The translations under genes and the position numbers were made by a program. The notes under the pieces are model-generated. The model saw only the letters and a program-made list of their open reading frames with translations. It was not told where the DNA came from and ran no database searches. Below are positions 1 to 6,025 of a stretch of 6,544 bases of DNA, piece after piece. The stretch is from contig JAFUPO010000242.1 in assembly GCA_017481185.1 (NCBI GenBank), positions 1 to 6,544 of the forward strand. Direction: 5' to 3'. Every line of letters begins with the position of its first letter. Within the stretch, counting starts at the first letter, position 1. Source of the DNA: Clostridia bacterium. GTDB lineage: Bacteria; Bacillota_A; Clostridia; Christensenellales; Aristaeellaceae.

Positions 1-800
1 ACGAAGAGGAGGCCATTCGCGGCCTTGAGACCGGCGCCATGGCCCTTGCTAATCGGCTGGACAGCGCTGTGGATGAGCGAGCTGCCCGCATCCTGGATGG
101 GGGGCTCAATGTGGTTCTCTGCGGCAGGCCCAATGCAGGCAAATCCTCCCTGCTTAACGCCCTTATCGGCGAGGAACGGGCTATCGTAACGGATATTCCG
201 GGCACCACAAGGGATCTGGTCACCTCCACCCTGCAAATCGCTGGGCTGAGCGTTCATCTGACGGATACTGCCGGGCTCCACGAGGCCCAGGATGCGGTAG
301 AACGCATCGGCATCGACCGGGCTGAAAAGGCCATTGCCCAGGCGGATGCGGCTATCCTGCTCATTGACCGCAGCCGCCCCTTGGCTGAGCAGCGCTTTGC
401 ATTGAATCATTATCCCCAGCAAACGGTAATCGCTCTTACCAAGGGCGATCTGCCGCCGCTGTTTTCTGAGAAGGAGGCTGCCGCCCTTTATCCCGGCAGA
501 ACCATTTTTGCCATCAGCTCTGTCACTGGCGAAGGGCTTCAGCCCTTGAAGGACTGGATCGCCGCCCAGGCGGGGGATCCAGAGAACCTGGTCATCACCC
601 AGCCCCGGCACGTTCATGCTGCACAGCAGGCCAGCCAAAGTCTGCGCCGGGCTTTGGAAAGCCTCCAAGCTGGCCAACCCTTGGATATGTGCGCTGTGGA
701 TCTCCATGATGCGCTGCGCGCCCTGGGTGAGATCACCGGCGAGCAGGTGGATGAAAAATTATTGGATAAAATTTTTGCAGACTTCTGCGTAGGGAAATAA
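1..800 (+). CDS. mnmE: tRNA modification GTPase MnmE, C-terminal part (5' end outside the window)
   Basis: With MnmG, MnmE builds the aminomethyl-type modification at C5 of wobble uridine 34 in certain tRNAs, using GTP hydrolysis to drive the complex. The reading frame is open from base 3 (first whole codon GAA) with no stop upstream, so the gene enters from the left edge and the ATG at 39 is internal. About 265 residues remain: the end of the helical domain, the inserted G domain and the last helices. Visible motifs are G1 GRPNAGKSS (codons from 123), G2/switch TDIPGTTRD, G3 DTAGL (from 264), G4 as TKGD (438-449) instead of NKxD, G5 SSVTGEG, and the C-terminal CVGK whose Cys corresponds to the conserved CIGK Cys. 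The spacing from G1 to the end is about a dozen residues shorter than in E. coli MnmE. The TAA stop at 798-800 is followed by a hairpin terminator. The N-terminal folate-binding domain is not in view. Identification is secure. Confidence 0.96.
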   Translation, partial: EEEAIRGLETGAMALANRLDSAVDERAARILDGGLNVVLCGRPNAGKSSLLNALIGEERAIVTDIPGTTRDLVTSTLQIAGLSVHLTDTAGLHEAQDAVERIGIDRAEKAIAQADAAILLIDRSRPLAEQRFALNHYPQQTVIALTKGDLPPLFSEKEAAALYPGRTIFAISSVTGEGLQPLKDWIAAQAGDPENLVITQPRHVHAAQQASQSLRRALESLQAGQPLDMCAVDLHDALRALGEITGEQVDEKLLDKIFADFCVGK

Positions 801-804
801 CAAC

Positions 805-835
805 ATGAGCTGGATCCTCCTTGGATCCAGCTCAT
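805..835. terminator. Bidirectional intrinsic terminator between convergent mnmE and rpe
   Basis: A perfect 13-bp inverted repeat (left arm 805-817, right arm 823-835) flanks a 5-nt loop TCCTT. It fills nearly all of the 39-nt gap between the mnmE stop (798-800) and the rpe stop (840-842). Because the arms are exact complements, the hairpin forms in both transcripts. The tail is GTTGTTATTT for rpe-direction RNA and ATTATTATTA for mnmE-direction RNA; neither is an unbroken U tract, so efficiency is uncertain. Position between two converging stops makes terminator the natural reading. Each arm contains GGATCC. Confidence 0.85.
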
Positions 836-839
836 ATTA

Positions 840-1487
840 TTATGCCGGTCTTACCATCCCGTGAATCTTTTCGATATCCCCCTTGGGATCCTCGCTTTTA
901 TACAGGGCTGTGCCCATCACAGCCACGTCGATGCCCGCCTCCAAGAGCATGGGCAGGTTCTGCATATTCACGCCGCCATCCACCTGAATCAGCCCTTTAT
1001 ATCCCATCTTGCGCAGGGTGCGCACCTTTTCCACCATGGCTGTCATAAAGCTCTGGCCGCCAAAGCCCGGCTCCACAGTCATAATCAGCACCATATCGAT
1101 CAGGTGCAAAAAGGGCCCCAGCGTCTCCACCGGGGTGGCAGGCTTCACGGAGACCCCTGCCTTCACCTTATGCTTGTGGATTTCTCGAATGACTCGCTTA
1201 AGATCTTTTACCGCTTCCTGATGGAAGGTGATAATGGAAGCGCCCGCCTCCGCAAAAGCCTTCACGTGCCGCCGAGGTTTGTTAATCATCAGGTGTACAT
1301 CCAAAGGCGTATCGGTGTGCTGCTTTAATTTTGCCACCAGATCAGGGCCATAGCTCAGATTGGGCACAAAGGCGCCATCCATAATGTCTACGTGGAGCCA
1401 ATCGCAGCCCGCCTGGATCATACGATCCACTTCATCCGCCATATGCATTACATCCGCCGCCAGGATTGAGGGCGCTACCTTAATCAT
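840..1487 (-). CDS. rpe: Ribulose-phosphate 3-epimerase
   Basis: Interconverts D-ribulose 5-phosphate and D-xylulose 5-phosphate in the non-oxidative pentose phosphate pathway, in the cytoplasm. The 215-residue protein is a typical full-length (beta/alpha)8 barrel epimerase. Seen in sequence: N-terminal VAPSILAAD (4-12), HVDIMDGAFVPN (32-43), DVHLMI (63-68), IMTVEPGFGGQ (135-145) and QVDGGVN (168-174). The expected metal ligands are H32, D34, H65 and D170, with D34 and D170 as the acid/base pair. The phosphate-binding end reads MGTALY rather than the commoner GSA(I/V)F, a conservative change. An open frame continues upstream to 1742, but the ATG at 1485-1487 is chosen because it starts right at the family N-terminus and has GGAGGA 6 nt ahead. 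The start lies inside rsgA (8-nt overlap), so translation is probably coupled. It is the last gene of the leftward cluster and stops 5 nt from the hairpin. Confidence 0.97.
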   Translation of the reverse strand: MIKVAPSILAADVMHMADEVDRMIQAGCDWLHVDIMDGAFVPNLSYGPDLVAKLKQHTDTPLDVHLMINKPRRHVKAFAEAGASIITFHQEAVKDLKRVIREIHKHKVKAGVSVKPATPVETLGPFLHLIDMVLIMTVEPGFGGQSFMTAMVEKVRTLRKMGYKGLIQVDGGVNMQNLPMLLEAGIDVAVMGTALYKSEDPKGDIEKIHGMVRPA

Positions 1488-2358
1488 AACGATTCCTCCA
1501 TTCTTCCTTTGCAAGTTCCAATAGGTGATGATACCTTTCCAGCCGTTGGGGGCTGATACATCCTTCCTTAGCTGCTTCAAGGATACGGCATCCCGGCTCC
1601 TTGTGATGATAACAGGGGGCAAAGCGGCACTGCCCCAGATAGGGTTCAAACTCTGGATAGCTTTGCTGCAAAAGAACCGGATCCATCCTATCCTCCAAAT
1701 CCAGCATACTGAATCCAGGGGTATCCAGCACCCGCAGGCCATCCTGCTCCATCATTTCCGCATGGCGGGTGGTGTGGCGGCCTCTTGCGATCTTCTGGCT
1801 GATCTCGCCGGTTTTCAACTCCCATCCGAACAGGGCATTGAGCAGTGTGCTCTTGCCCACGCCTGATTGGCCTGCAAAGCAGGTTAGCTTGCCGGCCATC
1901 GCTTTCTTCAAGGCCTCCAGGCCGATTCCTTCCCTGGCGCTGACCTTGAAAAAAGGCGTCTGCGCGTCGGCGTATTGCTGGGCAATTTCCTCCGCCAGGC
2001 CAGTTTCATCCAGGTCGCATTTGTTGAGCACGATAATCGGCTGAATCTGCTGTCGCCTAGCCCGGATCATCAGCCGGTCAATAAGCAGCAGATCCGGGGC
2101 CGGGGCCGGGGCCATCACCAGCATCATAAGCTCCACATTCGCTACCGGCGGCCGAAGGCTTTCAGAGATACGAGGAAGAATCTCATCCAGCCACCCATGC
2201 TGGTCTCCCGCTCCGGGCGTAAAGACAATTCTATCCCCCACCAGCGGTGCCATATGCATCCGGCGGAACTTGCCTTTGCACCTGAGCACATAGGTTTCAC
2301 CCTGGGCATCCCGGGCAGTATACAGCCCTCCCATGCCCTTGATGATCACACCCTCCAT
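1480..2358 (-). CDS. rsgA: Small ribosomal subunit biogenesis GTPase RsgA (YjeQ/CpgA family)
   Basis: A circularly permuted GTPase that binds the 30S subunit late in assembly and checks the decoding region. At 292 residues it is full length. Domain order: OB-fold (about 1-70) ending in the family signature RPPVANVE (69-76), then the permuted G domain with G4 NKCD (112-115), G5 SAREG (140-144), G1 GQSGVGKST (163-171), a switch region GRHTTRH (193-199) and G3 DTPG (212-215). A C-terminal zinc motif C-x4-C-x-H-x5-C follows (C244, C249, H251, C257), then a final helix. The ATG at 2356-2358 has GGGAGGAG just upstream, and the gene begins 14 nt after the prkC stop. The 3' end overlaps rpe by 8 nt. 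A GGGGCC x3 tract at 2096-2113 encodes an Ala-Pro run (83-88). In B. subtilis the homologue CpgA is phosphorylated by PrkC, the product of the gene just upstream; that this holds here is inference. Confidence 0.97.
   Translation of the reverse strand: MEGVIIKGMGGLYTARDAQGETYVLRCKGKFRRMHMAPLVGDRIVFTPGAGDQHGWLDEILPRISESLRPPVANVELMMLVMAPAPAPDLLLIDRLMIRARRQQIQPIIVLNKCDLDETGLAEEIAQQYADAQTPFFKVSAREGIGLEALKKAMAGKLTCFAGQSGVGKSTLLNALFGWELKTGEISQKIARGRHTTRHAEMMEQDGLRVLDTPGFSMLDLEDRMDPVLLQQSYPEFEPYLGQCRFAPCYHHKEPGCRILEAAKEGCISPQRLERYHHLLELAKEEWRNRYD
1494..1499 (-). promoter_or_regulatory. Shine-Dalgarno site of rpe, inside the rsgA coding end
   Basis: GGAGGA on the - strand, 6 nt before the ATG at 1485-1487. 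It fixes the rpe start at the family N-terminus (MIKVAPS) against the longer open frame. It lies within the last codons of rsgA, so ribosomes finishing rsgA pass over it. Confidence 0.85.
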
Positions 2359-2361
2359 GAG

Positions 2362-2369
2362 CTCCTCCC
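2362..2369 (-). promoter_or_regulatory. Shine-Dalgarno site of rsgA
   Basis: GGGAGGAG on the - strand, ending 3 nt before the ATG at 2356-2358, in the 14-nt gap after the prkC stop. It supports the annotated rsgA start. The gap has no room for a promoter or terminator. Confidence 0.8.
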
Positions 2370-2372
2370 TTT

Positions 2373-4262
2373 CTAAATCAGATCCACAAGCATTTCTTCG
2401 CTGAGGCTGCCGTCCAGATACACCCGTACCGTGCGCTGGCCGGGGGTATCATCTGTTATTTCCAGGGTTGGGGTAAGGCTGCCGTCCGCCGCGTGCATGG
2501 CCGCATAAACGTCCCGTTCCGTTCCATCTGCTTCCACCAGCGTAACCCGCACATGAACGCCGCCCTCTCTTCTGGGCAGTTCCAGCGTCACCTGGCCTCG
2601 ATGTGCCGGGGTATATTGGTAATAGGTTACCGTCACCGCCGCGCCCTGGATCACCTGAGCGCTGGCTGCCGGCTGCTGATCCATCGCCCGCCCATGGAGA
2701 TTCTCCTCCTGGGTGGGCTCATAAGCTGCGCCTGGGAGCAGGCCCACATCCGTAATCATCTTCTCAGCGGAGGCCTGATCGTATCCTGTTACATCGGGCA
2801 CAATAGCGCTGCCGCCGGAGACTACCACCTGAACCGTGTCCCCCGCATAGCATACAGAATCCGCTTCAGGCTTCTGGAAAAGAATGGTGTCCACCGCTTC
2901 TGTAGAAACCACCTTCTCTGTCACCGTCAGGATCAAGCCCTGCGCCTGGAGGATGTTTACCGCCTCCTGGCTGGTGTATCCTGTGATGCGAGGGGTTGTC
3001 AACGTCGCCGGGCCCTTGGAAACCGTTAAAACCACCGTATCATTTTTATGCATTTCGGTATCAAATTCAGGGGTCTGCATGATCACCAGGCCCGCGGCAA
3101 TGCTGCTGTGATTCGCTTCTACAATCTCTGTTTTTAGCCCCGAGCGTTCTGCTTTAAGCATGGCGGCAGCCTGATCCAGGCCTACCAAATCCGGGGCTGT
3201 GGTGGTGTTTATCACCCGCTGATACACGGCCATGCCGCCCAAATAAAGGCCGTAAAAAACCACAGCGCACATCAGCACCGTTCCCACCCACTTCACGATG
3301 GTCTCCAGCTGCTGACGGCGGGTGCGCACCGGGCGTTTGGGGCCGGTCTTAGCGCTTGCCTTTCCTGCCCTGGCAGGCTGAACGGGCTTTTCCTGCGCAG
3401 GCTTCACCGGCCCCGGCCTGGCAGGCGCGCCGGTCAGCTCTGTGCGGCCGTCCAGAGATATGCGCAAATCCCGAGCCATATCCAAGGCGGATTGATAACG
3501 GTATTTGGGATCCTTCTGCATCGCTGTCTCTACCAAGCGGCAAAGGCTATCCGGCACATCCGGGTTGAACTGCTTGATGGGTGCAGGCTGGCTGCGCAGA
3601 TGCTGCATCGCTACGCTGACCGGGGTATCCCCCTCGAAGGGCACCCGGCCCGTGAGCATTTCATAGAGCACCACGCCCACGCTGTATAGGTCGCTCTGCT
3701 CTGTAGCCGCCCGGCCAGAGGCCTGCTCAGGGCTGAAATAATGCACCGAGCCCATCACATTATCCCCCTTGGTGAGGGTGGAAGAATCCGCCATGCGGGC
3801 AATGCCAAAGTCAGCCACCTTAATATGGCCGTCAGCGTGAACCAAAATGTTCTGGGGCTTGATGTCTCGATGGATGATGCCGTTCTTATGGGCGTGCTGC
3901 AAGGCTGCCAGGATGCGGATGGCGATCTGCACCGCCACCTGGGGCGTCACCTTACCCTTTTCTTTAATAACTTCCTTCAGGGTCTTGCCCTGCACATATT
4001 CCATGACCAGGTAGCGGTCATCCCCGTCCATGCCCACATCCAATAGGTTCACAATATTGTGGTGGGCCATTTTAGAGGCCGCCTGGGCTTCCCTTTGAAA
4101 GCGGCCTAGAAATTCTTCATCCTGGCTATATTCCGGGCGAAGGATCTTAATGGCCACGCTGTGACCGGTACGCTGATCTCGGGCACGGTATACCATGGCC
4201 ATGCCGCCCTTGCCGATCAATTCCTGAAGCGCATAGCGCTGGGCAAACACTTTTCCGATCAT
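2373..4262 (-). CDS. prkC: Membrane Ser/Thr protein kinase with PASTA repeats (PrkC/PknB type)
   Basis: A transmembrane eukaryotic-type kinase; relatives bind muropeptides or lipid II outside the cell and phosphorylate division, wall and translation proteins inside. The protein has 629 residues. The kinase domain (about 10-270) is complete: Gly loop GKGGMA (17-22), K39, E58, HRDIKPQN (131-138), DFG (151-153), an activation loop with T162 and T164, and GSVHYFSPEQ (171-180). A Pro/Ala/Lys-rich basic juxtamembrane linker (about 278-316) leads to one transmembrane helix (about 322-347). Outside are three PASTA repeats (about 353-417, 420-483, 485-550) and a C-terminal domain (about 551-629) without PASTA features. 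The basic linker agrees with kinase-in topology. The ATG at 4260-4262 overlaps the prpC TGA as ATGA, with AGGAGG 7 nt upstream; the stop is TAG. Pairing with prpC directly upstream is the standard arrangement. All catalytic residues are present, so it should be active. Confidence 0.97.
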   Translation of the reverse strand: MIGKVFAQRYALQELIGKGGMAMVYRARDQRTGHSVAIKILRPEYSQDEEFLGRFQREAQAASKMAHHNIVNLLDVGMDGDDRYLVMEYVQGKTLKEVIKEKGKVTPQVAVQIAIRILAALQHAHKNGIIHRDIKPQNILVHADGHIKVADFGIARMADSSTLTKGDNVMGSVHYFSPEQASGRAATEQSDLYSVGVVLYEMLTGRVPFEGDTPVSVAMQHLRSQPAPIKQFNPDVPDSLCRLVETAMQKDPKYRYQSALDMARDLRISLDGRTELTGAPARPGPVKPAQEKPVQPARAGKASAKTGPKRPVRTRRQQLETIVKWVGTVLMCAVVFYGLYLGGMAVYQRVINTTTAPDLVGLDQAAAMLKAERSGLKTEIVEANHSSIAAGLVIMQTPEFDTEMHKNDTVVLTVSKGPATLTTPRITGYTSQEAVNILQAQGLILTVTEKVVSTEAVDTILFQKPEADSVCYAGDTVQVVVSGGSAIVPDVTGYDQASAEKMITDVGLLPGAAYEPTQEENLHGRAMDQQPAASAQVIQGAAVTVTYYQYTPAHRGQVTLELPRREGGVHVRVTLVEADGTERDVYAAMHAADGSLTPTLEITDDTPGQRTVRVYLDGSLSEEMLVDLI

Positions 4263-4972
4263 TGTGCGCCCTCCTCATCCTTAAGGAGGAGCAGGGTGAT
4301 ATTATCCTTGCCGCCATTCTCAAGGGCAGCATCCAGCAGGGCCTGGGCAGCCTTGTCAACATCCATTTCCTTCAATATCTTTTCTATGGTGAACTTCTCC
4401 ACCATGCCGTGAAGGCCGTCGGAGCACAAGAGCCACACATCGCCCTTCTGGCGGGCATGGGTCGCTACATCCACCTCAACGCCCATGGCTGTACCCACCG
4501 CCCGGGTGATCACATTGCGATAGGGGTGATGGGCTGCTTCCTCCGGGGTAATCAGCCCTTCCATCAAAAGCTGCTCCACCAGGGAATGATCCCGGGTCAT
4601 CTGGGTCAGTTGCCCATTGCGCAAAAGGTAGCAGCGGCTATCGCCCACCTGAGCCAGGATCATCTCCTTAGGGGCTGCCCAAAGAAGGGTCACCGTGGTG
4701 CCCATGCCCTCCAGCTCTTTATCCTGGCTGGCTTTATCGTATAGTCTGCGGTTGGCAGCCTGAATAGCCCACTCCGCCTGCTGAGGCGCAGGGGAACGGC
4801 CCCGCAGCGCTTCCGCTAGCACATTCACCGCGCCCTGGCTGGCCGTTTGGCCACCTTTGTGGCCGCCCATGCCGTCAGCCACAGCAAACAGGCCGTTCTC
4901 AGGCTGGCTGAGATAGCTGTCTTCATTGGCCTTGCGAACCAAGCCGATATGGGTTCGCGCTGCTGCGATCAT
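4259..4972 (-). CDS. prpC: PP2C-family Ser/Thr protein phosphatase (PrpC/Stp)
   Basis: A cytoplasmic metal-dependent phosphatase that removes phosphates placed by the neighbouring PASTA kinase, including those on the kinase itself in studied relatives. It has 237 residues, the normal size for the bacterial single-domain form. Motifs in order: RKANEDS (13-19), VADGMGGHKGG (31-41), GMGTTV (89-94), GDSRCYLL (110-117), TRDHS (126-130), ITRAVG (155-160), LCSDGL (182-187) and KDNIT (222-226). The Mn/Mg ligands expected from the family are D18, D33, D185 and D223, all present. After SDGL the sequence is HGMV where relatives often have T(D/N)xV; this is outside the metal centre. No transmembrane segment is seen. 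The ATG at 4970-4972 overlaps the rlmN TGA (ATGA) with AAGGAGG 7 nt upstream, and its own TGA overlaps prkC in the same way. Confidence 0.96.
   Translation of the reverse strand: MIAAARTHIGLVRKANEDSYLSQPENGLFAVADGMGGHKGGQTASQGAVNVLAEALRGRSPAPQQAEWAIQAANRRLYDKASQDKELEGMGTTVTLLWAAPKEMILAQVGDSRCYLLRNGQLTQMTRDHSLVEQLLMEGLITPEEAAHHPYRNVITRAVGTAMGVEVDVATHARQKGDVWLLCSDGLHGMVEKFTIEKILKEMDVDKAAQALLDAALENGGKDNITLLLLKDEEGAQ
4270..4275 (-). promoter_or_regulatory. Shine-Dalgarno site of prkC, inside the prpC coding end
   Basis: AGGAGG on the - strand, 7 nt before the prkC ATG (4260-4262), embedded in the last codons of prpC. With the ATGA stop/start overlap this is a classic translational-coupling layout, fitting matched production of kinase and phosphatase. 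Confidence 0.85.
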
Positions 4973-6021
4973 GGCTCTGCCTCCTTTTGCTGCATCAGTA
5001 CCTTGCGGCGTAACTGGCCGCAGGCCCCGTCAATATCGTCGCCCATCTCCCGGCGGCGAGTGCAGGAGATGTTGCGTTTTTCCAATTCCTGCATGAAGTC
5101 TTTGATGATCTTTTCATTCACGCCCTTAAGCCCCCGCTCCTTCACCTCATTAAGGGGGATCAAATTCACATGACATTGCAGGCCTCGTAATTTGCCCGCC
5201 AACTCCTGTGCGTGGTGGGGCAGGGAGTTAACCCCGGCAACCAGGGCGTACTCAAAGATCACCCGGCGGCCTGTTTTCTTCACATAATTGCGGCAGGCCT
5301 CCAGCACCTCGTTCATCTGATAGCGTTTTGCGATGGGCATGGTCTGGCGGCGGATGTCGTCATTGGGCGCATGGAGGGACAGGCATAGGGTCACTGAAAG
5401 CCCCTCCTGAGCCAGCTTGTACATCTGGGGCACCAGGCCGCAGGTGGAAAGAGAAATGCCTCTTTGCGATAGATTCAAGCCCTGGGGATGGTTAGCCAAG
5501 CGGATAAAGCGCATCACATTGTCATAGTTATCCAAAGGCTCGCCGCTACCCATGAGCACCAGGTTGTGAACTTTTTCGCCCTCGGGCAAAAAGCTGTTGG
5601 CGCACTGGATCTGGCCCAGCATTTCCGCAGCGGTCAGGTTCCGGATGCAGCCATCCAACGTGCTGGCGCAAAAGGCGCAGCCCATGCGGCAGCCCACCTG
5701 GGTGGACAGGCACAGGGTGTGCCCGTGGTGATAGTGCATGAGCACCCCTTCCACGCAATTGCCATCTATCAGTTCAAAGAGGAACTTCACCGTGCCGTCC
5801 AACTGGCTTTGCTTGTGGGAGTGAATCTTCACCGGCTGGGCAACAGCCCAGGTTTTCAAATCCTCCCGAAGAGGCTTTGAGAGGTTGGTCATCTGGTCAA
5901 AGTCCGCGCCCTTATGGAGCCACTCAAACACCTGCTTTCCACGAAAAGCGGGCAGGCCCTTTTCTTTCAGAAGAGCGGTCAACTCCTCCGGAAACAGCCC
6001 CATGAGCTGAACCTTGTCCAT
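4969..6021 (-). CDS. rlmN: Dual-specificity RNA methyltransferase RlmN (23S rRNA m2A2503 / tRNA m2A37)
   Basis: A radical SAM enzyme that methylates C2 of adenine 2503 in 23S rRNA; the E. coli enzyme also acts on A37 of some tRNAs. It has 350 residues, full length. An N-terminal RNA-binding helical domain (about 1-90, including the FRGKQVFEWL stretch at 26-35) precedes the radical SAM barrel. The [4Fe-4S] cysteines are C111, C115 and C118 in CRMGCAFC. VEGVLM (90-95) carries the conserved Glu. GSGEPLDNYDNV is the SAM-binding GEP motif, and SLHAPND follows later. C334 in DGACGQL matches the Cys that forms the methyl-carrying protein-RNA intermediate (C355 in E. coli), with C118 as its partner. 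The presence of the RlmN-type GACGQL tail and the genomic location argue against the resistance paralogue Cfr, which modifies C8 of the same base. The ATG at 6019-6021 starts 4 nt after rsmB. Confidence 0.97.
   Translation of the reverse strand: MDKVQLMGLFPEELTALLKEKGLPAFRGKQVFEWLHKGADFDQMTNLSKPLREDLKTWAVAQPVKIHSHKQSQLDGTVKFLFELIDGNCVEGVLMHYHHGHTLCLSTQVGCRMGCAFCASTLDGCIRNLTAAEMLGQIQCANSFLPEGEKVHNLVLMGSGEPLDNYDNVMRFIRLANHPQGLNLSQRGISLSTCGLVPQMYKLAQEGLSVTLCLSLHAPNDDIRRQTMPIAKRYQMNEVLEACRNYVKKTGRRVIFEYALVAGVNSLPHHAQELAGKLRGLQCHVNLIPLNEVKERGLKGVNEKIIKDFMQELEKRNISCTRRREMGDDIDGACGQLRRKVLMQQKEAEP
4980..4986 (-). promoter_or_regulatory. Shine-Dalgarno site of prpC, inside the rlmN coding end
   Basis: AAGGAGG on the - strand, 7 nt before the prpC ATG (4970-4972) and within the last codons of rlmN. 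It supports the start that gives the ATGA overlap with rlmN. Confidence 0.85.
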
Positions 6022-6025
6022 TCCA

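Noticed and set aside
861..1328. Long open frame on the + strand opposite rpe
   Set aside because: It lies entirely antisense to a confidently identified gene, is rich in His/Gln as expected from reversed codons, and shows no recognisable motif or convincing ribosome binding site.
1488..1742. An N-terminal extension of rpe giving a 300-residue protein
   Set aside because: The extra 85 residues are the antiparallel-frame shadow of rsgA on the same strand. They match nothing in the Rpe family, and the internal ATG at 1485-1487 has a proper Shine-Dalgarno site and the exact family N-terminus.
4262..4744. 160-codon + strand open frame opposite prpC (others at 2493-3029, 5488-5880 and 1975-2376)
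   Set aside because: These are shadows of the real - strand genes: composition reflects complementary codons, no domain is recognisable, and the sense genes have full motif sets.
4969..6021. Possible Cfr-type antibiotic resistance methyltransferase
   Set aside because: The gene sits in the conserved housekeeping rlmN position, has the RlmN length and GACGQL tail, and no mobile-element signs flank it.
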